From assembly GCF_037414475.1 (NCBI RefSeq), contig NZ_CP147913.1, positions 7,624,001 to 7,688,000 of the forward strand: 64,000 nucleotides of DNA, written 5' to 3'. A program made the translations under genes and the position numbers. Below are positions 52,399 to 61,452 of this stretch, in pieces. Below the pieces are notes generated by a model, which had not been told where the DNA came from, did no database searches, and saw only the letters and a program-made list of their open reading frames with translations. This DNA comes from Myxococcus stipitatus. Lineage in GTDB: Bacteria > Myxococcota > Myxococcia > Myxococcales > Myxococcaceae. Positions within the stretch are counted from its first letter, which is position 1, and every line of letters starts with the position of its first letter.

Positions 52399-53256
52399 GT
52401 GTCCAGGCCCTCCGAGCAGAGCCCCACGGGCGGTTTCCGTGCCCGCCTTCATACCGTCATCTTCGAGGCCGATACTCCGGCGGGCAAGGCGTTCGACGTG
52501 GCCCTGCTGTGGGTCATCCTGTTCAGCGTCGCGGCGGTGATGTTGGAGAGCGTGGCCTCCATTCGAGCCCAGTACGCCACGGTGCTGAGCGTTGCGGAGT
52601 GGGCCTTCACCGTCATCTTCGCGTTGGAGTACGCACTGCGGCTCGTGGCTGTCCGCAGGCCGCTGGACTACGCGCGCAGCTTCTTCGGAATGGTGGACCT
52701 GATGGCCATCCTCCCGTCCTTCCTGAGCGTCATCTTCCCCGGGGCCCAGACGCTGCTGGTGATTCGTGTGCTGCGGCTGCTCAGAGTCTTCCGGGTGCTG
52801 AAGCTGGGTCACATGCTGGGGCAGGCGGAGGTGCTGCTCACCGCGCTTCGCGCGAGCCGGGCGAAGATCATCGTCTTCCTCGGCGTGGTGCTCAGCATCG
52901 CCGTCATCATGGGCGCCATCATGTACATGGTGGAAGGGGAGCGGCACGGCTTCGATAGCATCCCGCGCTCCATGTACTGGGCCATCGTGACGATGACGAC
53001 GGTGGGCTTCGGCGACATCACTCCCAAGACGGTGCTGGGGCAGTTCATCGCGTCGGTGTTGATGATCATGGGCTACGGCATCCTCGCGGTGCCCACGGGC
53101 ATCGTGTCCGTGGAGCTGGCGAATGCCTCCCGCATGCTCCCGGACACCCAGGCGTGTCCAGGCTGCGGCAAGCAGGGGCATGACTTGGATGCGCGCTACT
53201 GCAAGTCCTGTGGAATGGCGCTGGACTGGGCGTCCTCGAAGACCGAGTCGGGGTGA
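52399..53256 (+). CDS. Voltage-gated potassium channel with a C-terminal zinc ribbon
   Basis: 285 residues, six spans. S4 carries regularly spaced Arg residues (VIRVLRLLRVFRVLKLG), and the pore has the selectivity filter TVGFGD (TMTTVGFGDITP). After S6 a short cytosolic tail ends in CPGCGKQGHDLDARYCKSCG, a four-cysteine zinc ribbon where other channels have RCK or cyclic-nucleotide domains. The ribbon may sense metal or redox state, or aid tetramer assembly (inference). GTG start at 52399. Confidence 0.9.
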   Translation: MSRPSEQSPTGGFRARLHTVIFEADTPAGKAFDVALLWVILFSVAAVMLESVASIRAQYATVLSVAEWAFTVIFALEYALRLVAVRRPLDYARSFFGMVDLMAILPSFLSVIFPGAQTLLVIRVLRLLRVFRVLKLGHMLGQAEVLLTALRASRAKIIVFLGVVLSIAVIMGAIMYMVEGERHGFDSIPRSMYWAIVTMTTVGFGDITPKTVLGQFIASVLMIMGYGILAVPTGIVSVELANASRMLPDTQACPGCGKQGHDLDARYCKSCGMALDWASSKTESG

Positions 53257-53389
53257 GGCGATAACAGCCGCTTCTCGAGGTCCGCTTCCCGAAGGTCGGG
53301 CATCCACTCCAGGCTTCCGTGCCACGGCCCACTTCAGGTTTGCTGCGGGCCGCCGAGCCGTGTCCCCTCTCCACCGGAGAAGTGAGCCC

Positions 53390-54691
53390 ATGCGCGCATT
53401 CCTGACGACCGTGGCCTGTACGACGCTCTTGTCCATCGCGGGGAGCGCGTATGGGCAAGCCACTCGGAAACCCACGGACCAGAGCGGAAACCTGGCCCCG
53501 GACCGCGCTGCCGGCAGTCAGCAGTCGGTTCCCCTCGATGAGCCGGTGCCCACCGGGGCGCCCGTCGAGACGGCGCCTCCCAACGTGCCCGAGTTCAAAC
53601 CCGCCTTCGCGGGGCAGACGCGCGCTCCGGCCGTCAAGACGCGCACACCCTTCCAGGTCACCGAGGTGGCCTCCGGCTTCAATCACCCCTGGGCCATTGC
53701 GTTCCTGCCGGACCGGCGCATGTTGGTGACGGAGAAGCCGACGGGGAAGCTCTTCATCGTCACATCGCAGGGCAAGAAGTCCGCGCCCGTCGAGGGCCTG
53801 CCTCCGGTGGATGGCCGCAACCAGGGTGGGTTGCTCGATGTGGAAATCGGGCCCGACTACGCGACCAGCGGCCTCATCTACTGGAGCTATTACGAGCCGC
53901 GCGAGGGCGGCAATGGGCTCGCGGTGGCGCGCGCGAAGCTGGTGGACGGCGCGAAGCCCCGAGTCGAGGGACTGAAGGTCATCTTCCGCATGCAGCCGAC
54001 GCTCGACTCGACGTTGCACGCGGGAGGCCGCCTCGTCTTCACCCCGGACGGCATGTTGTTCATCACGCTGGGCGAGCGCTCCGTCCTCGAGGGGCGAGTC
54101 CAGGCGCGCGACCTGAAGAGCGACTTCGGGAAGATTGTCCGCATCCGTCCGGATGGCTCCATTCCCCAGGACAACCCGTTCGTCGGTCGCAAGGACGCGC
54201 GGCCGGAAATCTGGTCGCTGGGCCATCGCAACATCCTGTCCGCAGCGCTCGATAGCCGGGGTCGCCTCTGGGAGGTGGAGATGGGGCCTCGCGGTGGTGA
54301 CGAACTCAACCTCATCGAGCCGGGCAAGGACTACGGCTGGCCGACCATCGGCTATGGCGAGGAGTACTCAGGTGCGCGCATCCACAAGTCCACGCAGGGG
54401 CCGGGCATGGAGCAGCCCGTGTACTACTGGGACCCGGTGATTTCGCCCTCGGGCATGACCATCTACTCGGGGGACCTGTTCCCGGAGTGGAAGGGCAACT
54501 TCTTCATCGGCGGCCTGTCCAGCCAGGCACTGGTGCGACTGGTCCTCAAGAATGACCGCGTCGTGGGCGAGGAGCGGTTGCTCCTGGACCAGGACTCGCG
54601 CATCCGCGAAGTCGTCCAGGGCCCCGAGGGCGCGCTCTACCTGCTCACCGACGAGCGCAATGGACGGCTGCTCAAGCTGACGCCGCGCTGA
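53390..54691 (+). CDS. PQQ-dependent aldose sugar dehydrogenase family protein
   Basis: 433 residues from ATG 53390 (MRAFLTTVACTTLL), with GGAG upstream. Signal peptide to about residue 22, a Pro-rich linker, then the six-bladed GSDH/Asd propeller: NHPWAIAFLPDRRMLVTEKPTG, LDVEIGPDY, HAGGRLVFTPDGMLFITLGE (with active-site His), GHRNILSAALD, GGDELNLIEPGKDYGWP and ISPSGMTIYSGDLFPEW. It probably oxidises sugars or related alcohols in the periplasm with PQQ; the acceptor is unknown. Confidence 0.9.
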   Translation: MRAFLTTVACTTLLSIAGSAYGQATRKPTDQSGNLAPDRAAGSQQSVPLDEPVPTGAPVETAPPNVPEFKPAFAGQTRAPAVKTRTPFQVTEVASGFNHPWAIAFLPDRRMLVTEKPTGKLFIVTSQGKKSAPVEGLPPVDGRNQGGLLDVEIGPDYATSGLIYWSYYEPREGGNGLAVARAKLVDGAKPRVEGLKVIFRMQPTLDSTLHAGGRLVFTPDGMLFITLGERSVLEGRVQARDLKSDFGKIVRIRPDGSIPQDNPFVGRKDARPEIWSLGHRNILSAALDSRGRLWEVEMGPRGGDELNLIEPGKDYGWPTIGYGEEYSGARIHKSTQGPGMEQPVYYWDPVISPSGMTIYSGDLFPEWKGNFFIGGLSSQALVRLVLKNDRVVGEERLLLDQDSRIREVVQGPEGALYLLTDERNGRLLKLTPR

Positions 54692-54855
54692 CGCGTGTCC
54701 TCTGCGGACACCGCAACAACCGGGTCGCAATCCCTCAAGGGGTGCGCCATCTCCTGAGTCCACCGGGGCACCTTCCGAGGCCGCCCCGCATGGAAGGAGC
54801 ATGGCATGTGGCGCGGAACACGAAGCGGAAACGGATTCAGCGGGAGGGCCTGTCC

Positions 54856-55602
54856 ATGAGCGCCCCCGCTCGCGTGAAGCGGATGGTGCGAGGGCCCTCC
54901 GTCGAGAATCGGCTGGCGTCGCTCGACTGGGAGTCCCTGTCCTCCGACCTGGATACACGGGGCTGCGCGATGTTGAGCGCGATGCTGACGCCCGAGGAGT
55001 GCTCGATGCTCGCCGGGCTCTACGCGTCGGATGCTCCGTTCCGCAGCCGGGTCGTCATGTCGAGGCACGGCTTCGGGCGAGGCGAGTACAAGTACTTCGC
55101 CTATCCGCTCCCCGACCTCGTGGCGCGCTTGCGGCATGGGCTCTATCCAGGGCTCGCCGCCATCGCGAACCGCTGGCACGAGGCCATGCGCATCGACACA
55201 CGTTACCCAGAGACACACGAGGCCTATCTCCAGCGGTGTCATCAAGCGGAGCAGCCCCGGCCGACTCCACTGCTGCTCCAGTACGGAGAAGGGGACTACA
55301 ACTGTCTGCACCAGGACCTCTACGGCGACGAGGTGTTCCCCCTCCAGGTGGCCTTCCTCCTGGCGGAGCCTGAGCGCGACTTCACGGGGGGCGAGTTCGT
55401 GCTCACCGAACAGCGTCCCCGCATGCAGTCCCGCGCGGAGGTGGTGCCTCTGCGGCAAGGGGATGGCGTCATCTTTCCGGTCCACCATCGCCCCATGCAG
55501 GGGACTCGGGGCACGTATCGCGTCAACATGCGCCACGGTGTCAGCCGCATCCGCTCCGGGCATCGCCACACGGTGGGCATCATCTTCCACGACGCCCGCT
55601 GA
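54856..55602 (+). CDS. 2-oxoglutarate/Fe(II)-dependent oxygenase
   Basis: 248 residues from ATG 54856 (MSAPARVKRMVRG), with GGAGG 9 nt upstream; the frame is open earlier. The double-stranded beta-helix iron triad is visible: HxD in NCLHQDLYGD and a distal His in VIFPVHHRP. An Arg for 2-oxoglutarate follows in TYRVNMRHGVSRIRSGHR. It resembles prolyl-4-hydroxylase/AlkB-like 2OG proteins; the substrate is unknown. No signal peptide. Confidence 0.82.
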   Translation: MSAPARVKRMVRGPSVENRLASLDWESLSSDLDTRGCAMLSAMLTPEECSMLAGLYASDAPFRSRVVMSRHGFGRGEYKYFAYPLPDLVARLRHGLYPGLAAIANRWHEAMRIDTRYPETHEAYLQRCHQAEQPRPTPLLLQYGEGDYNCLHQDLYGDEVFPLQVAFLLAEPERDFTGGEFVLTEQRPRMQSRAEVVPLRQGDGVIFPVHHRPMQGTRGTYRVNMRHGVSRIRSGHRHTVGIIFHDAR

Positions 55603-55725
55603 CCTGGCGGGCCGTCGCGCTCACCTGGCAAGCGAGGGCATGAGGTGCCTTGGCTTCGCGAAGATGTGGGTGGGGAGAGGCGGGCCTCGCGGCTATCATC
55701 CTCGCCCACGGTGGACGGGCGCGAG

Positions 55726-56640
55726 ATGCACGACTTTCAGTCGATTCTCAACGAAGTGATGGCGGCGGTGCGGCCGGTGGTGGGGCAGGGACGTGTGGCG
55801 AACTACATCCCCGCGCTGGCCTCGGTGGACCCTTCGCGGTTCGGCATGGCGCTGGCGACCGTCGATGGAGAGCTCTTCGGCGTGGGGGATTGGCGCGTGC
55901 CCTTCTCCGTGCAGAGTATCTCCAAGGTGTTCGCGCTTGCGTTGACGCTGGCTCGAGACGGTGACGCCCTCTGGCGCAGGGTGGGCAAGGAGCCCTCCGG
56001 CAATCCGTTCAACTCGTTGGTGCAGCTCGAGTACGAGCAGGGCGTGCCTCGCAACCCCTTCATCAACGCGGGCGCCCTGGTCATCACGGACCGGCTGCTC
56101 AGCCTCACGGGGGATTCGCGCGGCGCGGTGCGGGAGCTCCTCCGGGCGGAGAGCGGAAACCCGGCCATCGACTTCGACCCGGTGGTCGCCGCGTCGGAAG
56201 CGGAGCATGGCCACCGCAACTCCGCGCTCGCTCACTTCATGAAGAGCTACGGCAATATCGAGAACTCCGTGCCGCTCGTCCTGGAGCACTACTTCTGGCA
56301 GTGCTCGCTGTCGATGAGCTGCGCGGACCTGGCTCGTGCCTGTGGTTTCCTCGCGCGTCACGGTCAGATGGCCAATGGCACGCGGCTGCTCACGCGCAGC
56401 CAGGCCAAGCAGGTCAACGCGGTGATGCTCACCTGTGGCACCTACGACGCCGCGGGAGAGTTCGCGTATCGCGTGGGCCTGCCCTGCAAGAGTGGCGTTG
56501 GCGGCGGCATCATCGCCGTCATCCCCAATCGCTGTGGCCTGTGTGTCTGGGGGCCGGGGTTGGACTCACACGGCAACTCCGTCGCCGGTGTGGAAGCCCT
56601 GGACCGGTTCACGACGCTGACCGGGCTCTCGGTGTTCTGA
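55726..56640 (+). CDS. glsA: Glutaminase
   Basis: 304 residues. Hydrolyses glutamine to glutamate and ammonia. Serine-dependent beta-lactamase-like fold with the catalytic SxxK SISK (PFSVQSISKVFALA), the family blocks GKEPSGNPFNSLVQLE and PRNPFINAGALVITD, NIENSVPLVL, and the end KSGVGGGIIAVIPN. I take ATG 55726 (MHDFQSILNEV), which fits the family N-terminus; a GTG at 55711 is possible. A TATCAT -10-like hexamer at 55694-55699 would give a short leader. Confidence 0.94.
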   Translation: MHDFQSILNEVMAAVRPVVGQGRVANYIPALASVDPSRFGMALATVDGELFGVGDWRVPFSVQSISKVFALALTLARDGDALWRRVGKEPSGNPFNSLVQLEYEQGVPRNPFINAGALVITDRLLSLTGDSRGAVRELLRAESGNPAIDFDPVVAASEAEHGHRNSALAHFMKSYGNIENSVPLVLEHYFWQCSLSMSCADLARACGFLARHGQMANGTRLLTRSQAKQVNAVMLTCGTYDAAGEFAYRVGLPCKSGVGGGIIAVIPNRCGLCVWGPGLDSHGNSVAGVEALDRFTTLTGLSVF

Positions 56641-56675
56641 AGCCCCGGGTCCGCGCAAGAAGGCTGGAAGGCGAA

Positions 56676-56712
56676 CCGGTCCTCGCGGAGCTGTTCTTCC
56701 GTCGAGGACCGG
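56676..56712 (+). terminator. glsA terminator
   Basis: Perfect 10-bp arms CCGGTCCTCG (56676-56685) and CGAGGACCGG (56703-56712). Four more pairs (CGGA/TCCG) are possible inside the loop. It begins 35 bp after the stop codon; no U-run. Confidence 0.55.
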
Positions 56713-56832
56713 CTCCCGCCGCCCATCCTTCACGCCCGAGCCGTCCCATGGCGAAGCCGTCCAGCCGCTTCGCTGCTGTGACTCGCCCGTCCGTCCCGCC
56801 GCCGCCCGTACCGCGCCCTGCTTGTCCCGCGA

Positions 56833-56884
56833 CTGCCCCGACCTGCCCGCCGCCCGTGCTGCCCCGACCTGCCCGCCGCCCGTA
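56833..56884. repeat. 26-bp tandem duplication
   Basis: Two adjacent copies of CTGCCCCGACCTGCCCGCCG(CCCGTG), the second with a changed last base. Non-coding, probably slippage. Confidence 0.75.
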
Positions 56885-57089
56885 CCGACCGCCCTCCGCG
56901 CTGTTCCGCGGTGGGCGTCGCGGTGTGACTTAGCAGGGCGCGTGCCGCATCACCGGGCCAGCAAGAGCCCAACGTTTCCAGGGACTTGCGACACTCGGAA
57001 GCCCCTGGGCGCGAGCCGTCCCGGTAAGAAGTCGGGTGGTGACGAGGCCGGAAGCGGGAGCGCCGCTTCCGGGGCGTCGGCGCACCTGC

Positions 57090-60000
57090 TCACGGCGCTG
57101 GAGCAGGCGCGGGAGACTCGTCCTCCGTTGACTCACGCCGGGCCTCACCGCGCACCTTCTGCATCAGCACGTACAGGCCCGGGATGAAGATGAGGTTGAC
57201 GATGGTGGACACCAGCATTCCGCCGAAGACCGCCGTGCCCAGCGAGTTGCGCGCCGCCGCGCCCGCGCCCTGCGCCGTCATCAGCGGCACCACGCCCAGG
57301 AGGAACGCGATGGAGGTCATCAGGATGGGGCGCAGGCGGACCTCGGAGGCCTCGACCACCGCGTCGAGCGCGTTCTTGCCGCTCTCCCTCAGCTGCTCCG
57401 CGAACTCCACGATGAGGATGGCGTTCTTGCTGGCAAGGCCCACCAGCATCACCAGGCCCACCTGACAGAACACGTCATTGGCGTAGCCGCGCAGCAGCTG
57501 CATGCCCAGCGCGCCCATGATGGCCAGCGGCACCGAGAGGATGATGACGAACGGGAGGCTGAAGCTCTCGTACTGCGCCGCCAGCACCAGGAACACGAAC
57601 AGCAGGCCGAGGCCGAAGATGATGAGCGTCTGCCCTCCGCTCTCCTGCTGCTCCAGGCTGATGCCCGTCCACTCCGCGCTCATGCCCTGCGGCAGGTTCT
57701 CCGAGGCGAGGGTCTGCATGGCCTGCATGGCCTGGCCGGAGGAGATGCCCGGCGCGGGCGCGCCGTTGATCTCCGCCGAGCGGAACAGGTTGTAGTGGCG
57801 GATGACCTGCGCGGACACCGTGGGCGTCACCTTCACCACCGACTCGAGCGGAATCATCTCCCCGCTCTCGCTGCGCACGTAGAACGAGCCGATGTCCTGC
57901 GGGCTGTCGCGGAACTGCTGCTCGGCCTGGAGGTACACGCGGTAGGTGCGGTTGGCGTAGTTGAAGTCGTTGACGTACTGGCTGCCCATGTAGACCTGCA
58001 GCGTCCCGAAAATCTGCTCGATGGGGATGCCGAGCGCCTTCGCCTTCTGCCGGTCCACCTCCACGTCCAACAGCGGCGTGTCCGCGTTGAACGCGGTGAG
58101 CACACCCCGCAGCCGTCCGTCGGCGTTGCCCTTGGCCACCAGGTCCTGCGTGGCCGTCGCCAGTTCGTCCAGCGTGCGCGTGCCGGCGGCGTCCTCGACG
58201 ATGAACTGGAAGCCGCCCACGCTGCCCACGCCGCGGATGGCGGGAGGCTGGAAGGGGATGACCCGCGCGCCGCCAATCTTGCTCAGCGGGCCTCGCAGCC
58301 GCTCCACCAGCGCGCCCACCGTCTGGTTCTTCCCAGGCCGGTCCTCCCACGGCACGAGGCTGGAGAACACCGTCGCCAGGTTCGGCCCCGAACCCTGGAA
58401 GGAGAACCCGCCGATGGCGAACATGGCGCGAATCTCCGGCTGCGCCTTGAGGACCTCCTCCACCTGGGCCAGCACCTTTTCCGACTGGGCCAGCGACATG
58501 CCCTCCGGGCCCTGGATGGAGATGATGACGTAGCCCTGGTCCTCGTCGGGGATGAAGCCCGTGGGCGCCACCCGGAACAGCATCACCGTGGCGCCGATGC
58601 ACGCCAGGAACGCCACCAGCACGATGACGGGGTGCTTGAGGAACACGCGCAGGCTCCGGCCGTACAGCGAGCGCGTCGCGTCCAGCACCTTGTCCACCCA
58701 GCGGAAGAACACCCACTTCTCACCGTGGTGGTGCTTGAGCATCCGGGCGCTCAGCGCGGGCGTGAGCGTCAGCGCGCAGAACGTGGAGAGCGCCACGGAC
58801 GCGGCGATGGTGAGCGCGAACTGCCGGTAGATGGCGCCCGTGGTGCCGGGGAAGAGGGCCACCGGGACGAACACCGCCACCAGCACGATGGAGATGGCAA
58901 TCACCGCGCCCGCCACTTCCTTCATGCCCTCGCGCGCGGCCTGTCTGGGGGACAGGCGCCGCTCCACCATCAACCGCTCGATGTTCTCGATGACGACGAT
59001 GGCGTCGTCGACCACGAGGCCCGTGGCCAGCGTGAGGCCGAAGAGCGTGAGGGTGTTGATGGAGAAGCCCATCAACTGGACGAAGGCGAAGGTGCCCACC
59101 AGCGAGACGGGCAGGGTGAACGCGGTGATGAGCACGCTGCGCCAGCCGTGCAGGAACAGGAAGATGACCAGGATGACGAGGACGATGGCTTCCACCAGCG
59201 TCTTGAGCACCTCGTGGATGGACGCGCGCACCGCGAGCGTCGTGTCCGTGCCCGTCTGGTACGTCATGCCGGGCGGGAACTGCTCCGACAGACGGTCCAG
59301 TTCCTTGAACACTCCGTCGCGCACGTCGAGCGCGTTGGCGGTGGGGAGCTGGAACACGGCGAGGCCCACGCCCGTCTTTCCGTTGAAGCGCAGGAGCGTG
59401 CCGTAGCTCTCCGCGCCCATCTCCACCCGGCCCACGTCCTTCACGCGCACGCTCTTTCCGGTGGCGTCGCGCATGAGGATGATTTCGCCGAACTCCTCGG
59501 GCTCCACCAGACGGCCGCGCGCGCGGACCGCGAGCTGGTAGGGCTGCTCTTCACTGGAAGGCGGCTGGCCCACCTGGCCCGCGGCGACCTGGAGGTTCTG
59601 CTCCTGGAGCGCCCGCGTCACGTCCTGGGGCGTGAGCTTGCGGCGCGCCAGCTCCGTCGGGTCCAGCCACAGGCGCATGGAGAACTTGCGCTCGCCGAAG
59701 ATGCGCACCTCGCCGACGCCGCGCACGCGCTTGATGGCGTCCTTGAGGTTCACGTCGGCGTAGTTGCTGAGGAACTTGGCGTCGTAGCGGTTGTCCGGGC
59801 TGGACAAGCCCACGGTCATCAGCATCTGGCTGGAGGCCTTGTTGACGACGATGCCGGTCTGGTTCACCTGCGCGGGAAGGCGCGCGGCGGCGCGGCTGAC
59901 GCGGTTCTGCACGTCGACGGCGGCGACCTCGATGTCGCGCGTGGCCTCGAAGGTGACGGTAATCTGGCTGGTGCCGTCGTTGCTGCTGGTGGAGGTGATG

Positions 60001-60233
60001 TAGCGCATGCCCTCCACGCCATTGAGCTCCTGCTCGATGGGAATGGTGACGGCGCTCTCCACGATTTCGGCGCTGGCGCCCACGTAGGTCGCCGTCACCG
60101 TCACCTGGGGCGGTGCCAGGTCCGGGTACTGGGAGATGGGCAGCGTGGGGATGGCGATGGCCCCCACCAGCGTCAGCAGGATGGAGCAGACGATGGCGAA
60201 GACAGGTCTGCGGATGAAGAAGTCGACGAACAC
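57090..60233 (-). CDS. RND-family multidrug efflux pump (AcrB/HAE1 type), second system
   Basis: 1047 residues from GTG 60233 (MFVDFFIRRPVFAIV), with GAGG about 11 nt upstream; the open frame extends to 60347 without family similarity. Proton-relay aspartates in ATGLVVDDAIVVIENIERL, the Lys in GLASKNAILIVEF, and the periplasmic pore-domain motifs match AcrB (TGFIPDEDQGYVIISIQGPEG). It is the third gene of a complete tripartite operon: outer-membrane factor, adaptor, pump. A strong hairpin separates it from the adaptor gene. Confidence 0.95.
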   Translation of the reverse strand: MFVDFFIRRPVFAIVCSILLTLVGAIAIPTLPISQYPDLAPPQVTVTATYVGASAEIVESAVTIPIEQELNGVEGMRYITSTSSNDGTSQITVTFEATRDIEVAAVDVQNRVSRAAARLPAQVNQTGIVVNKASSQMLMTVGLSSPDNRYDAKFLSNYADVNLKDAIKRVRGVGEVRIFGERKFSMRLWLDPTELARRKLTPQDVTRALQEQNLQVAAGQVGQPPSSEEQPYQLAVRARGRLVEPEEFGEIILMRDATGKSVRVKDVGRVEMGAESYGTLLRFNGKTGVGLAVFQLPTANALDVRDGVFKELDRLSEQFPPGMTYQTGTDTTLAVRASIHEVLKTLVEAIVLVILVIFLFLHGWRSVLITAFTLPVSLVGTFAFVQLMGFSINTLTLFGLTLATGLVVDDAIVVIENIERLMVERRLSPRQAAREGMKEVAGAVIAISIVLVAVFVPVALFPGTTGAIYRQFALTIAASVALSTFCALTLTPALSARMLKHHHGEKWVFFRWVDKVLDATRSLYGRSLRVFLKHPVIVLVAFLACIGATVMLFRVAPTGFIPDEDQGYVIISIQGPEGMSLAQSEKVLAQVEEVLKAQPEIRAMFAIGGFSFQGSGPNLATVFSSLVPWEDRPGKNQTVGALVERLRGPLSKIGGARVIPFQPPAIRGVGSVGGFQFIVEDAAGTRTLDELATATQDLVAKGNADGRLRGVLTAFNADTPLLDVEVDRQKAKALGIPIEQIFGTLQVYMGSQYVNDFNYANRTYRVYLQAEQQFRDSPQDIGSFYVRSESGEMIPLESVVKVTPTVSAQVIRHYNLFRSAEINGAPAPGISSGQAMQAMQTLASENLPQGMSAEWTGISLEQQESGGQTLIIFGLGLLFVFLVLAAQYESFSLPFVIILSVPLAIMGALGMQLLRGYANDVFCQVGLVMLVGLASKNAILIVEFAEQLRESGKNALDAVVEASEVRLRPILMTSIAFLLGVVPLMTAQGAGAAARNSLGTAVFGGMLVSTIVNLIFIPGLYVLMQKVRGEARRESTEDESPAPAPAP

Positions 60234-60264
60234 GGCGTTCAGGCCCTCATTCTCGTGACGGCAT

Positions 60265-60297
60265 CCGGGCCTCGCGCGGGTATGGCGCGGGGCCCGG
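60265..60297 (-). terminator. Intercistronic hairpin between adaptor and pump genes
   Basis: CCGGGCCTCGCGC (60265-60277) pairs with GCGCGGGGCCCGG (60285-60297) except for one T-G wobble; 7-nt loop. It is inside an operon and lacks a U-run, so attenuation or mRNA stabilisation is more likely than full termination. Confidence 0.5.
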
Positions 60298-60309
60298 GCC
60301 TGCTCCAGC

Positions 60310-61452
60310 TCAGCGGCTGCCCGCCGTGGCGGCGCCCGCACCGGCACCGGCGTCGGGGGCCTTCACCTTCACGGCCATTCCGTCGCGCAGCGCCTGGAGC
60401 GACGAGACGGCCACCCGGTCGCCCTGCTTCAGTCCGCCCTCGATGACGTAGGCCATCTCTCCCAATGCGCCCAAGGTGATGGGGCGGCGCTCCACCACCG
60501 TCTTGCCTTCCTTCTCCTGCACCACCATCGCGAAGGGCTGGCCGCTCAGGCGCACCACCGCGAGCGCGGGCAGCTGCAGCGCGTCCCGCTTGGAGTAGAC
60601 GATGCGCGCGCGCACCAACTCGCTGGGGCGCAGGCCCACCGTGTTCTGGAAGGCCGCCTTCACCTCCACCAGCTGCGTGCGCGGGTCCGCCTGCGGCGCC
60701 ACGAAGAACAGGGGGCTGGTGAGCAGCACCTGGCCTCGCGAGTCCAGCACCTCCAGCACCGTGTCCGGCTTGAGCGCGCGCGTGCGCTCCGACGGCAGCG
60801 ACACGCTGACCTCCAGCACGTCCGCCTGCGCGATGCTCGTCAACGGCGTGGTGGCGCCCACGAAGTCACCCAGGCGCACCAGCACATCGCCCACCGTGCC
60901 CGCGAAGGGCGCGCGCACGGCGTGGAACTGCAACTGCACCTGGCGCTGGGCCACCTGCGCGGCGGCGGACCGGGCGGCGGCCTCGGAGGCCTCGAGCTGC
61001 GCGCGGCCCTGCTCCATCTCCTGCGCGCTGGCGAGGCCCTCCTTGTAGAGCGCCTCCGTGCGCGCGAAGGTGCGGCGCGCAAGCTCGCGGTTCACCTCGG
61101 CCGAGCTCTGCTGGGCCTGGGCGCTGTCGAGCGCGGCGGTCTCCGTGCGAGAGTCGACCTCCAGCAGCGTCGCCCCGGCCTCCACCTTCTGGCCCGGCTT
61201 CACGTGGATGCGCCGCACGTAGCCGGCCACCTGCGGAAGCACCGTGATGTTCTGCCGCGACAACAGAGAGCCCAGGTACTCGCTCGTATCCCGCACCTCG
61301 CTGGGCGCGAGCGTCAGCACCTGCACCTCGCGCGGCGGAGGCGCCGCGGGCGGGGGCGGCTTGCCCGAGCACCCCGCGGCCACCATGAGGGCGGTACTCC
61401 ACAACGTCATCTTCAGCGCCGTCAGGGGGCGCACCCGCTTCACCAATCGCAC
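60310..61452 (-). CDS. RND efflux periplasmic adaptor lipoprotein, second system
   Basis: 380 residues. Lipobox MVAAGC gives a lipidated N-terminus, as in AcrA/MexA. Lipoyl-like halves (TVLPQVAGYVRRIHVKPGQKV and HAVRAPFAGTVGDVLVRLGDFV) flank a coiled hairpin rich in Ala/Gln/Glu; barrel and membrane-proximal domains follow. The start overlaps the end of the outer-membrane factor gene by 13 bp. Confidence 0.93.
   Translation of the reverse strand: MRLVKRVRPLTALKMTLWSTALMVAAGCSGKPPPPAAPPPREVQVLTLAPSEVRDTSEYLGSLLSRQNITVLPQVAGYVRRIHVKPGQKVEAGATLLEVDSRTETAALDSAQAQQSSAEVNRELARRTFARTEALYKEGLASAQEMEQGRAQLEASEAAARSAAAQVAQRQVQLQFHAVRAPFAGTVGDVLVRLGDFVGATTPLTSIAQADVLEVSVSLPSERTRALKPDTVLEVLDSRGQVLLTSPLFFVAPQADPRTQLVEVKAAFQNTVGLRPSELVRARIVYSKRDALQLPALAVVRLSGQPFAMVVQEKEGKTVVERRPITLGALGEMAYVIEGGLKQGDRVAVSSLQALRDGMAVKVKAPDAGAGAGAATAGSR

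Larger units (their letters stand above)
56641..57089. other. Intergenic region between glsA and the second RND operon
   Basis: 449 bp between converging genes. It contains the glsA terminator hairpin and a tandem 26-bp duplication (56833-56858 and 56859-56884, CTGCCCCGACCTGCCCGCCG...). A 61-codon Pro-rich frame from ATG 56748 runs through the duplication. It has no ribosome-binding site and looks like repeat read-through. Confidence 0.5.

Noticed and set aside
56748..56933. 61-codon Pro-rich reading frame
   Set aside because: No ribosome-binding site, its composition follows the C-rich DNA, and it runs through a 26-bp tandem duplication.
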